Positions 48,187-57,218 of a stretch of DNA of 64,000 nucleotides are shown piece by piece (position 1 is the stretch's first letter; every line of letters begins with the position of its first letter). Source of the DNA: JAPULR01 sp965238215 (GTDB lineage Bacteria > Chloroflexota > Dehalococcoidia > Lucifugimonadales > GCA-2712585); the NCBI GenBank assembly GCA_965238215.1, contig OZ250180.1, positions 186,001 to 250,000 of the forward strand, read 5' to 3'. Under the pieces are notes generated by a model. It saw only the letters and a program-made list of their open reading frames with translations. It was not told the origin of the DNA and ran no database searches. The position numbers and the translations under genes are program-made.

Positions 48187-49587
48187 ATGACGACCATAGA
48201 TCTGACGACGGCAACCATTGCAAACACTTCCAAGCTGCTGGAAAACCACGAACTTTCGCCCGTGGAGCTTACCCAGGCGACGCTGGAGCGAATCGACCGG
48301 CTAGATTCCAAGATTGGTTCCTTTACTACGGTAACGGGCGATTACGCCATGGCGAAGGCGCGTCAGGCCGAAACGGAGATAGCCGGGGGCGACTACCGGG
48401 GGCCGCTCCACGGCATCCCCTACACACTGAAAGACCTCATCGACACCGACGGCATCAGGACAACCTACGGCTACAGCAGTCATCAGGACTACGTTCCCCA
48501 GCGAAGCGCCGCCGTTCACCAACGGCTGGAGGAGGCCGGTGCGATTCTGGTGGGCAAAGTGGACTGCCACTTCCGACGCAACATTCCGGTGACGTGTCGG
48601 AACCCGTGGGACCTGAACCGCTCCCCCGGCATCTCCAGTTCCGGCTCCGGTGCTTCCCTGGCGGCATCTCTATGCCTTGCTTCCATCGGCTCCGACACCG
48701 GCGGTTCCGTTCGGATTCCGGCATCCTGGTCGGGCGTGGTAGGACTTCGGGGAACTCTCGGACTCTTGAGCCGTCACAACGCGCTTGGCCCTTCCTGGTC
48801 CTTCGACCAGCTGGGTCCTCTCGCCAAAAGCGTGGAAGATATAGCCCTCCTCTTCGGCGTCGTGGCGGGATTCGACCCCAATGATCCCATCAGCATCCGC
48901 GGCCCCGTCCCCAACTACGCCGCCTGCCTGGACGGGAAGGTTGAGGGTGTGCGCGTAGGCGTCCTCGACGAATTCGTCAGCGCCAACTGTACGGAAGACG
49001 TGGAGGCGGCGATGCGCGAAGCCTTGACAGTGTTGGAGGGCCTCGGCGCCCAGCTGACTGACGTTTCAATTCCCCACTCGGCGGAATCGAAACGCGTACT
49101 GACAGTGGTATCGGAGGCGGAATCCGCCGTGGACTACCGCCAGGTCTTCCCCAAAGAGCGGCTGGACAACATAGACGACGACCTGAAAGAGTACCTGGCC
49201 CGGGGCGATTCCTACACCATGGCGGAGTACCTGGAGGGGCAGCGGATGGCGGCGGTCTTGCGCCAGGAGGTGGCCGAGGTTTTCCAAGACGTGGACGTCA
49301 TCGTGGCCCCCACCTGCTTGGCGCCTGCCGTTCCCATCTCCCACGACAGGAAGCTAATCGACATTCGCGGCGTGCAGGTGGACTACCCGAAGCTGCTGCT
49401 GCGGGTCACGTCCATAGCCAGCGTAGCGGGGCTTCCAGCCCTTTCCATACCTTGTGGATTTGACCGGAATGGACTGCCCATCGGCCTGCAGCTAATGGGC
49501 CGTTCCTTGGAGGAGGCGCGGCTGCTGCAGTTGGGTCACGCCTACGAGCAGGCAACCGAATGGCACAAGGCGCGCCCGGCCCTGTAA
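48187..49587 (+). CDS. amidase signature family enzyme
   Basis: A 466-residue amidase. The Ser-cisSer-Lys triad is visible: Lys in YTLKDLIDTDG, the cis-Ser in SSSGSGASLAAS and the nucleophile in GSDTGGSVRIPAS. The usual GK(T/S)NMxEFA segment is replaced by GKVDCHFRRNIPVTC, a departure next to the active-site entrance. It hydrolyses an amide, possibly a carboxamide or glutamyl/aspartyl amide. ATG at 48187 with GGGAGG upstream; divergent from dinB. Confidence 0.93.
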   Translation: MTTIDLTTATIANTSKLLENHELSPVELTQATLERIDRLDSKIGSFTTVTGDYAMAKARQAETEIAGGDYRGPLHGIPYTLKDLIDTDGIRTTYGYSSHQDYVPQRSAAVHQRLEEAGAILVGKVDCHFRRNIPVTCRNPWDLNRSPGISSSGSGASLAASLCLASIGSDTGGSVRIPASWSGVVGLRGTLGLLSRHNALGPSWSFDQLGPLAKSVEDIALLFGVVAGFDPNDPISIRGPVPNYAACLDGKVEGVRVGVLDEFVSANCTEDVEAAMREALTVLEGLGAQLTDVSIPHSAESKRVLTVVSEAESAVDYRQVFPKERLDNIDDDLKEYLARGDSYTMAEYLEGQRMAAVLRQEVAEVFQDVDVIVAPTCLAPAVPISHDRKLIDIRGVQVDYPKLLLRVTSIASVAGLPALSIPCGFDRNGLPIGLQLMGRSLEEARLLQLGHAYEQATEWHKARPAL

Positions 49588-49620
49588 CGGCCGCCACCCA
49601 CCTCTTCGTCACCGTCAACT

Positions 49621-49694
49621 GTAGGGGCAGGTTTTAAACCCTGCCCCTACTTTCCAAACTGCCACTTCATTCTGAGCGCAGTGAAGAACCCCGC
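49621..49694. repeat. dispersed palindrome and flanking repeat unit
   Basis: GTAGGGGCAGG at 49621 and CCTGCCCCTAC ending at 49650 form a near-perfect palindrome of the same family as 22600-22628. It is followed at 49671-49694 by attctgagcgcagtgaagaa, a reverse-oriented relative of the repeats near 1917 and 2102. Confidence 0.7.
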
Positions 49695-49718
49695 TGTCCT
49701 TGTTTCACCCCTCGCTTC

Positions 49719-49747
49719 TTGACTACCAAATTCGGTTAATGTAGTAT
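49719..49747 (+). promoter_or_regulatory. sigma-70-type promoter of the binding-lipoprotein genes
   Basis: TTGACT (49719-49724), 17-base spacer, TAGTAT (49742-49747). It lies about 77 bases upstream of the ATG at 49824 and probably serves both binding-protein genes. Confidence 0.6.
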
Positions 49748-49823
49748 CGATCCAGGTTTGGCATTGAGTAATGACTGACCCCATAAAATCCCCTACGAAC
49801 TAGCCACCCAAAGGGTGAATAAT

Positions 49824-51698
49824 ATGTTGCAATACGTAACAGGCTCTAAGTTCGCAACCCTGGCAGCCATGGCGGCCCTCTTGGCGCTAACCTTCCTGAT
49901 CTTCGGCTGCGGCGGCGACGATACGCCCGCCCCAACGCCCGCGGCCACCGCCGCGCCTGCAGCTACCATGGCGCCCACCCCCGCTCCCACGGCAGCGGCA
50001 GCGCCTGCGGCTACCATGGCCCCCACCGCAGCCCCGCGACCTACGGCAGCGCCCAGGGCAACGGCCCGACCCACCCCCGCCGCGACCGCAACTCCCACGC
50101 CAACGGCGGTAATGATGCCGGAGCCGGTTGAATCCCGCCTAAAGGTTGCCATCAACGTGCCACAGTACGGGGAGAACCTGGAAGCCTCCATCCACAACTC
50201 CATCGGCGGCTTTCTCCTTCCCAACGCCGAATCCCTGGTGGGCAGCGACCACATCACCGGCGAGTTCTATCCCATGATGTTAAGCGGCTGGGAACTGAGC
50301 AACAACGCCCGGACGTGGACCATCAACCTACGCCAGGACATACCTTGGCACGGGGACAACGGCGACTTCTCGTCGGCGGACGTCATCCACTCCCTCAAAA
50401 GGGCCGTGGATCCAGAGGTGTCCGTCTTCCCCTACTCCGCACGCTTCCCCCAACTCGACGGCACACCCGGAAGCATCGTCCAGAGCATCGAGGCTGAAGG
50501 TGACCATGTCGTTCGCTTCGAAATTGACTTCCCCTATGTTCGCCTGTTCAAGGCACTGGCCGGCAGCGAAGGCCTGTTCATGACCAGCAAGGAACACTTT
50601 GACAAAGTGGGAGCCGACGGCTATTCCACCGATCCCGTGGGCACCGGTCCCTACGAGTTCAGGGAGTTCAAGTCGGCCGAGTACAGCCTTTGGGAAGCTG
50701 TAGACTACGACCACTACCGGGCGAACCCGGATTTCCCGGAACTCCAGTTGATCTTTGCCGACGAAGAGGTCACCCGCTTCGCGATGTTACAAACACGCGA
50801 AGCTCACACTACCGTTGTGGGTGAGGACCTGACTCGTCAAGCGTCTCAGGAAGGCCTTCAGGTCATCCAAACAACCCTACCAGCCTACCATCTCAACATC
50901 TTCTTCGGTGGCAACTTCATTCCGGGCACTGAGACAATCGACGGCGATTCTGCCATCGACGAGTCCCTTCCCTGGTACGGAACCAACGAAAACGCCATTA
51001 AGGTCCGCACCGCTCTCTCCAAGGCCATCGACCGGGACGCCCTCAACGACGCCTTCTATGGCGGCCGAGGGGAAGCGGTTATCACATCCCTCTTCCACCC
51101 AAACCTCGGTCCTTGGCGTGACGAATGGGTAAGCCGGTACGAAGACATCCACGCCTACGATCCAGAAGGGGCAAAGCAGCTCCTGGCCGAAGCCGGATAT
51201 CCGGACGGCTTTAGCGGCTACGAGTGGGCCGCTTTCGAGATAGACGTCGCCCCGGAGACCAACCTTCTGCCTGAGGCGGTGTTGGCGGAATGGGCCAAGA
51301 TTGGCGTCGACCTGGGCATATTCCAGAGCCAACGCGGCGCCTGGGTAGGTAACCACCGACAGAAGAATACCAAGGGCTACGTCTACTCCTGGCATTCCAC
51401 CTGGCAGCCAATCGAGTCACGCTTCGAAATCTACGCCTACAGCAAGGGCTTCGCCGGCTGCTGCTCCACTGAGGAGTTCGACCGCCTCTTTGAAGATCTC
51501 ATCTCCGAGCCGGACTTGGATGAGTACGACGAGAAGCTGAGGGTTATAGGCGACACCATCCTGGACACAGTATTCTTCCTGCCCCTCTTCTGGGTCTACA
51601 CGGACATCATTATCAACCCCGATGTCATTGCTGAATACCAGACCGCCGGCATCTGGCAAGCCCACGATTGGGAGTACATGAAGGCGGTAAAGAAATAG
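49824..51698 (+). CDS. ABC transporter substrate-binding lipoprotein, peptide type (SBP family 5)
   Basis: A 624-residue extracellular binding protein. The lipoprotein signal ends at FLIFGC, with Cys29 as the lipidated residue. A Pro/Ala/Thr linker (about 32-95) precedes an SBP_bac_5 domain: ESRLKVAINVPQYGENLEA, IPWHGDNGDFSSADVIHSLKRA, DPVGTGPYEF and AKQLLAEAGYPDGFSGYEW. It would capture oligopeptides or similar solutes, but no permease or ATPase is next to it. A GTG three codons upstream is the alternative start. The next gene is a paralogue. Confidence 0.94.
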   Translation: MLQYVTGSKFATLAAMAALLALTFLIFGCGGDDTPAPTPAATAAPAATMAPTPAPTAAAAPAATMAPTAAPRPTAAPRATARPTPAATATPTPTAVMMPEPVESRLKVAINVPQYGENLEASIHNSIGGFLLPNAESLVGSDHITGEFYPMMLSGWELSNNARTWTINLRQDIPWHGDNGDFSSADVIHSLKRAVDPEVSVFPYSARFPQLDGTPGSIVQSIEAEGDHVVRFEIDFPYVRLFKALAGSEGLFMTSKEHFDKVGADGYSTDPVGTGPYEFREFKSAEYSLWEAVDYDHYRANPDFPELQLIFADEEVTRFAMLQTREAHTTVVGEDLTRQASQEGLQVIQTTLPAYHLNIFFGGNFIPGTETIDGDSAIDESLPWYGTNENAIKVRTALSKAIDRDALNDAFYGGRGEAVITSLFHPNLGPWRDEWVSRYEDIHAYDPEGAKQLLAEAGYPDGFSGYEWAAFEIDVAPETNLLPEAVLAEWAKIGVDLGIFQSQRGAWVGNHRQKNTKGYVYSWHSTWQPIESRFEIYAYSKGFAGCCSTEEFDRLFEDLISEPDLDEYDEKLRVIGDTILDTVFFLPLFWVYTDIIINPDVIAEYQTAGIWQAHDWEYMKAVKK

Positions 51699-51745
51699 GA
51701 AGCTTTTGGTATCCGAACCCGGTCAACCAAGAATGAGGAGAAGAA

Positions 51746-53872
51746 ATGTTGCAATACGTAAAGGCCTCTAAACTCACAACACTGGCAGCCATAGCGAGCC
51801 TCTTGGCGCTGTCATTCCTAATCTTCGGCTGCGGCGATGATGAGCCCGAGCTGACTCCTCAACCGCTGCCCGCTCCGGCGACCATAGACGTATCCGCAAT
51901 AACCGCCGGCATATCCGCCGGCTTAACGGCCCAAATGGAGCAAACTATTCGCGACGAAATGGCGAAGGCGCAGCCGCCCCTCTCTGAAGACGAAATCCGC
52001 ACGCTCATAGAGGACGCCGTAAGCAAGAGCGCCCCGGAAGGCATATCCAGCTCCGAGATTCAGGCAATGGTGGATAGCGGCGTAATGGCCGCCGCCGCCG
52101 CGGGCGTGAACCAGGAAGACGTTACCGCTGCCATCGGCGCGGCACTGGCAGAAGCGGCCGCCGCCCAGTCGGAACCCCTGAGCGAAAGCGACGTGGCGCG
52201 AATTGTTCGGTCGGCCATGGCTACGCCGGCTCCCACGCCCGCCCCCACGGCCCAGCCCACGCCCGCCCCAACTGAAGCCCCCGTAATGGCGATGATGCCC
52301 GTGGAATCTCGCCTGAAAGTTGCCATGCCCAATCCGGCATACGGCGAGCGAATGGAAGCCTCCGTGCACAACGTGGTGGGCGGTTTCCTAATTCCAAACG
52401 CCGAGTCACTGGTGGGGGACCATCACATAACCGGAGAGTACTACCCGATGCTGGCCACCGAATGGTCCGTCGGTGAAGACGCCAGGTCGTGGACTTTCAA
52501 GCTGCGAGAGGGCGTACCCTGGCACGGTATCGGTAGTGATTTCTCAGCCCAGGACGTGGTCCACTCCTTCAACCGAACCCACGCAAAGGTGTCGGTTCAC
52601 AGCTATCGCAGCCGTTGGCCCCTCCCCGATGGGACCGCCGGACAGGTGGTGGGGAGCATCACGGCTGTCGGAGACAACGAAGTCAGGTTCGACATGGTAG
52701 GCCCCTACACTCGTCTCCACAAGGCGGTGGCGGGCAGCGAAGGCCTGTTCATGTCCAGCAAGGACTATTTCGATCTTGTTGGAGAAGACGGATACCGCGA
52801 CAATCCTGTCGGCACCGGCCCTTACCAATTCGCAGAAATACGGTCCTCAGAATACAGCCTCTGGGAAGCGGTTACTTACGACCACTACAGGGTGAATCCC
52901 CAGTTTCCCGAGTTGCAGTTGGTGTTCTCCAACGAGGAAGCTACCAGGATAGCCATGATGGTGAGTCAGGAAACTCACACCACGGTAGTGTCCAAGACCC
53001 TCACCAAGCAGGCCGAGGGCATTCCTCATCTCAAGGTTGTGACTACTACGCTTCCAACCCTGCACCTTAACATCTTCTTCGGCGGCAACTACCCAATGGA
53101 CTTCCTAACCTCTAAGGGGGAGCCGGCGGTGGATGAAAATCTTCCCTGGTACGGACACAGCGAAGACGCCGTAAAGGTCAGGCGCGCCCTGTCCATGGCC
53201 GTTGACCGGGACGCCATCAACAACGCCTTCTACGACGGTGAGGGGGAAGCCGTAATCGTGTCGCTGTTCCATCCGGGTTTGGGCCCGTGGAACCCGGAAT
53301 GGGAGGCAAGATACAACGAGCTTCACTCCTACAACCCAGAGGAAGCCAAACGCTTGCTGGCAGAGGCCGGTTATCCCGACGGAATTACCGGCTACAAGTG
53401 GTCCCTCTACTTCATCGACATCGCCCCGGAGGTTCGTGATATAGCCGAAGCCGTAGTTGCCATGTGGAAGGAGATTGGCGTTGAGCTTGAGATAGTAACC
53501 ACGGAAAGAAGTACCTGGGGCGGCGCAGGTAGAGCCAAGGAAACCGCAGGCTTCGTCTACATCTGGCACTCTACCTATGCGCCCATCGAGGCTCGATTCG
53601 AAATCTACAGTTGGAGCGGCAGGCCCGGGGCCGGGTTCACGTCTGACAAGTTCGACGAACTCTATCTGGACCTTCAGAACACTAATAGCGTCGAGGCGAT
53701 GAATCAGAAGCTGCTGAACCTTGGCGACGTGATACAGGAGACCATTCCATACGTTCCCCTCTTCTGGGTCTTCACCGATTACATCGTCAATACCAGGGTA
53801 ATAGCCGACTACACCAGCGCCGGCATCTGGCAGGTGCACGATTGGGAGTATGCGGTTCCGGTGAAGAATTAA
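51746..53872 (+). CDS. ABC transporter substrate-binding lipoprotein with helical insert (SBP family 5)
   Basis: A 708-residue paralogue of the preceding gene; lipid Cys29 again in FLIFGC. It differs by a helical region at about 47-159 built of repeated blocks of the type LSEDEIRTLIEDAV, ISSSEIQAMVDSGV and LSESDVARIVRSAM, then a Pro/Thr linker (160-178), then the SBP_bac_5 domain. The helices may form a coiled-coil stalk. ATG at 51746 with GAGGAGAAG upstream. No permease in the window. Confidence 0.94.
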   Translation: MLQYVKASKLTTLAAIASLLALSFLIFGCGDDEPELTPQPLPAPATIDVSAITAGISAGLTAQMEQTIRDEMAKAQPPLSEDEIRTLIEDAVSKSAPEGISSSEIQAMVDSGVMAAAAAGVNQEDVTAAIGAALAEAAAAQSEPLSESDVARIVRSAMATPAPTPAPTAQPTPAPTEAPVMAMMPVESRLKVAMPNPAYGERMEASVHNVVGGFLIPNAESLVGDHHITGEYYPMLATEWSVGEDARSWTFKLREGVPWHGIGSDFSAQDVVHSFNRTHAKVSVHSYRSRWPLPDGTAGQVVGSITAVGDNEVRFDMVGPYTRLHKAVAGSEGLFMSSKDYFDLVGEDGYRDNPVGTGPYQFAEIRSSEYSLWEAVTYDHYRVNPQFPELQLVFSNEEATRIAMMVSQETHTTVVSKTLTKQAEGIPHLKVVTTTLPTLHLNIFFGGNYPMDFLTSKGEPAVDENLPWYGHSEDAVKVRRALSMAVDRDAINNAFYDGEGEAVIVSLFHPGLGPWNPEWEARYNELHSYNPEEAKRLLAEAGYPDGITGYKWSLYFIDIAPEVRDIAEAVVAMWKEIGVELEIVTTERSTWGGAGRAKETAGFVYIWHSTYAPIEARFEIYSWSGRPGAGFTSDKFDELYLDLQNTNSVEAMNQKLLNLGDVIQETIPYVPLFWVFTDYIVNTRVIADYTSAGIWQVHDWEYAVPVKN

Positions 53873-53927
53873 GAGGCTTGTGTTATCCTGATCCTGGTTG
53901 TCCAAAGATTTACGCGGGAGGTTTGAA

Positions 53928-55004
53928 ATGAAAGTACCCTTTGGAGCCGTTGACGCCGACGGCCACATCAACGAGCCGGAAACCAAGCTCATGGAATACC
54001 TGGAAGGTCCCTACGCCGATATCAAGAGATTCCATAGCTACATCCCCAGCGGCGACGGTATCGTTGGCGGCAGCGTCATCGCCGGCAAGGAGTACATGGA
54101 CTCGAGCCTCGGCGGACGCCTGGGCGCTCACGGAGGCCCCGACTTTCCCTCTCCCCAGGAGTGGCTGGACAACGCCGACGCCGGCGGGCTTGAGACCGTC
54201 TTCGTCTTCCCAACCACCCTGCTGGGCTATTCCCGTATCATCGACCCCGACTACCTCATTGCTCTAACTAAATCCTACAACAACTACGTCTCCGAGGAGT
54301 GGCTGAAGTTCAGCCCCCGCTTCAAGTCAGTGGCGCTCATGCCCCTCATGGACGTGGACGAATCCATCAAGGAGATGCGCCGCTGCGTCACGGAGCTTGG
54401 CTACAACGGGGTGTTCCTGGCCGCCGTCGGCTTCGGGCTTCTGGGAGAGAAACGCCTCGACCCCTTCTACGAGGAAGCGGAAAAGCTTGGCACCTTCGTC
54501 GCCGTTCACGGCGGCCACGCTACCGCCGAGTCCCAGAAGTACACCAAGTTCATCCAGCGCCACACCATCGGATTCCCTGTTTCCGCCATGATGCAGATGA
54601 TGCACATGACCTACGAGGGCGTCTATGAGAAGTTCCCCAACCTGAAGGTTGGGTACCTGGAGGCGGGATGCACCTGGGTCCCCTACCTCCTCGACCGGAT
54701 GGATGAGGAGTGGGAGAAGCGGGGCTGGTTCGAAACGCCCAACTGCAAGAAGAAGCCCAGCGACTACATCAAGGGCGGCAACGTGTATATACACGCGGAG
54801 CCCGGCGAAGAGTTGATTCCCGAAGTCATCCGGGTCATGGGCAAGAACCGGCTTTTCTACGCCTCCGACTGGCCCCACTGGGACAACGAGTACCCCGACA
54901 GCCTCTACCACATCTGGCAGCGAGAAGACCTGACGGAGGAGCAGAAGCGGGGTATCCTGCGGGACAACGCCGCAGAGATGTATGGGCTGGAGAACGGCGG
55001 CTAG
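53928..55004 (+). CDS. amidohydrolase family protein (ACMSD-like)
   Basis: A 358-residue amidohydrolase_2 protein, distantly related to the pair at 17678 and 18881. DADGHINEP gives the first metal motif, VAVHGGHATAES the His, and FYASDWPHWDNEYPDS the strand-8 Asp. The KKKPSDYIKGGNVYIHAEPGEE segment is typical of this subgroup. Decarboxylation or hydrolysis of a cyclic or unsaturated acid is likely. ATG at 53928 with GGGAGG upstream. Confidence 0.93.
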   Translation: MKVPFGAVDADGHINEPETKLMEYLEGPYADIKRFHSYIPSGDGIVGGSVIAGKEYMDSSLGGRLGAHGGPDFPSPQEWLDNADAGGLETVFVFPTTLLGYSRIIDPDYLIALTKSYNNYVSEEWLKFSPRFKSVALMPLMDVDESIKEMRRCVTELGYNGVFLAAVGFGLLGEKRLDPFYEEAEKLGTFVAVHGGHATAESQKYTKFIQRHTIGFPVSAMMQMMHMTYEGVYEKFPNLKVGYLEAGCTWVPYLLDRMDEEWEKRGWFETPNCKKKPSDYIKGGNVYIHAEPGEELIPEVIRVMGKNRLFYASDWPHWDNEYPDSLYHIWQREDLTEEQKRGILRDNAAEMYGLENGG

Positions 55005-55012
55005 CGGCTAGA

Positions 55013-56113
55013 CTAAGCGCCGGCTAAGGTCCAGGGTACGCCAACCTCGTCAGCTAGTTCCTGGAGTTCATTTACAACAGCGGGAAGCAGGGGAATTCCC
55101 CTGCTTCTTCGCTCTTGTTCCTTGGCGTGCTCCGGGTCTCCGGCCACAAGCACCCGGTCGAAGCCCCTGACCGGTTTCGTCTTGTGAACACGATCGAACA
55201 TGTCGTCCATCTGCCCTTGGAACTCGTCCAGCGGTCGGAAGGCGTCCACGCGGATGGCACAGAAGAAGTGCCCCACGCTTCCGTAGTTTTCATGGGCGTC
55301 CATCTGTATCGATGCGCCGTGGCCCGAAAGGATGCCGCAGAGCACATCCACCAGCATCCCAAGGCCGTAACCCTTGTGGCTGCCCAACTCTGGCGTACTT
55401 CCTAACGGCAGCAGCTTCCGGGCCTTCACCGCCACGGCGGGGTCCGACGTGGGGACGCCCTCGTCATCTGCTGCCACTCCCAAGGGGATGCTCGTGCCCA
55501 GGCGGGTTGTCAGAATCAGCTTCTGGAACACCATGGCGCTTGTGCCCACGTCGAGGCAGAAGTCCGGCTCGTTGCCGGAGGGCGCGCCCACGCTGATGGG
55601 GTTGGTGCCGTAGACCGGCTCGCGGCCTCCGGTGGGCAACACGATGGGGTTGCTGTTGGTGCTCGAAATGCCGATCATCCCGTGGGGAACGGCCATCATG
55701 GAGAAGTACTGGGCAGCGCCAAAGTGGTGACTGTTCTTCACCGCCACCATGCCGATGAAGGAGCTGCGCGCCTTCTCGATGGCCATGTTCATGGCGCGGA
55801 CACCCACGGAGAGTCCCAGGCCGAAGTTTCCGTCCAGCAAGGCAGTCACGGACGTTTCGCGAACCACGGTTGGGGACGCGTTGGGTTTAATCTTGCCGCT
55901 CTGGATGTCCCTGACGTAGATACGGCCCAGGTTATTGTTGGACATGCCGTGGGTCTCCACGCCTCGCAGGTCTGCGTAGACCAGCACGTCCGCCGCCATG
56001 GCCGCGTCCTCTGGCGGGACGCCCAGCTTGGCAAGCACGTCGGCAGCGAAGGTTCGTAGCCCGTCGGGGTCCACCCGAATCCTATTCTCGGAACCTTGCT
56101 GTTCGCTGCCCAT
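55013..56113 (-). CDS. Ldh family oxidoreductase (malate/L-lactate dehydrogenase type)
   Basis: A 366-residue NAD(P)-dependent dehydrogenase of the type II malate/lactate family (not Rossmann LDH). ADLRGVETHGMSNNNLGRIYVRDIQSG, KNSHHFGAAQYFSMMAVPHGMIGISSTNSNPIV (two blocks) and YGTNPISVGAP are diagnostic. Members reduce ureidoglycolate, sulfolactate, 2,3-diketogulonate or delta1-piperideine-2-carboxylate. Sulfolactate is of interest because a sulfopyruvate-type decarboxylase is in the window, but the two genes are 38 kb apart. Confidence 0.93.
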   Translation of the reverse strand: MGSEQQGSENRIRVDPDGLRTFAADVLAKLGVPPEDAAMAADVLVYADLRGVETHGMSNNNLGRIYVRDIQSGKIKPNASPTVVRETSVTALLDGNFGLGLSVGVRAMNMAIEKARSSFIGMVAVKNSHHFGAAQYFSMMAVPHGMIGISSTNSNPIVLPTGGREPVYGTNPISVGAPSGNEPDFCLDVGTSAMVFQKLILTTRLGTSIPLGVAADDEGVPTSDPAVAVKARKLLPLGSTPELGSHKGYGLGMLVDVLCGILSGHGASIQMDAHENYGSVGHFFCAIRVDAFRPLDEFQGQMDDMFDRVHKTKPVRGFDRVLVAGDPEHAKEQERRSRGIPLLPAVVNELQELADEVGVPWTLAGA

Positions 56114-56158
56114 GTATTCGCCGCCTTTTCTGAGAATCTGCCAGGTCTAAAGCCTGGT

Positions 56159-57163
56159 CTAGAGGTTGAATTGGGGGTCCACCCAGTCCTGCTCTTTGCG
56201 GTAGACCTGAATACGCCAGCGCTGGTCCTCCACGATGTAAATCGGGCCATCCTCGGCCACCTCCACCGCCACCGGCGAGTCAAAACGTTGCTCGGGCTCC
56301 AGGCTCTTGGCTCGCATTCGCGCCTTCCGATAGTCCGGATTTTCGTCTATGAACTGCTGGGCCCACTTGGAGGGCTTTTCTGCGTTGCCGATGAACGTGG
56401 TCAGATGAGAGCCCTCGCCGTCGAAGACCTCCACCTTCCTATTCCACCAGTCAGTTATGTAAACGTCCCCCTCGGCGTCCACAGCAACGTCACTGGGCAG
56501 ATTAAGCTGGCCGGAGCCCGCGCCGGGGGAGCCGAAAGTCATCAGATATTCGCCCTCCGACGAGAATTTCTGGACGCGATTGTTGTACCAGTCAGCGACG
56601 AATACGTTGTCTTTTCCATCTACGGCCATACCCCAAGGACGGGTAAGTTGGTCGTCCCTGCTCCCCTCGGAGCCGAAAGCTCCCAGGTACTGACCGTCGG
56701 GTGTGAACCTCTGTACCCTGTGATTCAGGTTCTCCGTGATGAGAAGCTCTCCCCTGCTGTTGAATGCCAGTCCCGCCGGGCCGTTCAGCTGCCCGGGGCC
56801 GGACCCGGGAACGCCCCACTTGGACAGGAAATTCCCTTCCTTGTCGAAGATAGTGATGCGGTGCAGCCATTCGTCGGCCAGGTACAGGCGACCCTCTGAG
56901 TCCAATGTCACGGCCGTCCCCCAAACAAACTCTCCGTCGCCCTCGCCCGGCCCGCCGAACTCCTTGATGAACTCCTCGTCGGTGGTCATCAGGGTAACGC
57001 GCTGGCACGGCTCCGCCTCGGAACCCCTGCTCAGCACGTATATCATGCCTCCCTCGCCCAAGGCCAGGTCCAGCGGGTTACGAAACCCCGCGCCCCCAGG
57101 AGTGCCCATACCTATCGCGTGGCTGTAGTTGAACGTGCGTCCCTTAACCATAACCGTCTGCAT
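56159..57163 (-). CDS. NHL-repeat beta-propeller protein
   Basis: A 334-residue six-bladed propeller. Repeats are visible as GxLNGPAGLAFNSRGELLITENLNHRVQRF-type units (about 45 residues each), with GMAVDGKDNVFVADWYNNRVQKF and DVAVDAEGDVYITDWWNRKVEVF as clear examples. No signal peptide. It could be a binding scaffold or a peptidylglycolate lyase-like enzyme; no catalytic residues can be named. ATG at 57163, GGGAG upstream. It follows the DUF1800 gene. Confidence 0.92.
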   Translation of the reverse strand: MQTVMVKGRTFNYSHAIGMGTPGGAGFRNPLDLALGEGGMIYVLSRGSEAEPCQRVTLMTTDEEFIKEFGGPGEGDGEFVWGTAVTLDSEGRLYLADEWLHRITIFDKEGNFLSKWGVPGSGPGQLNGPAGLAFNSRGELLITENLNHRVQRFTPDGQYLGAFGSEGSRDDQLTRPWGMAVDGKDNVFVADWYNNRVQKFSSEGEYLMTFGSPGAGSGQLNLPSDVAVDAEGDVYITDWWNRKVEVFDGEGSHLTTFIGNAEKPSKWAQQFIDENPDYRKARMRAKSLEPEQRFDSPVAVEVAEDGPIYIVEDQRWRIQVYRKEQDWVDPQFNL

Positions 57164-57218
57164 TTTTTGCTCCCTGTGTGAATGAATTAGACCACTACTC
57201 GAACGCCCAGCCCAGCGA

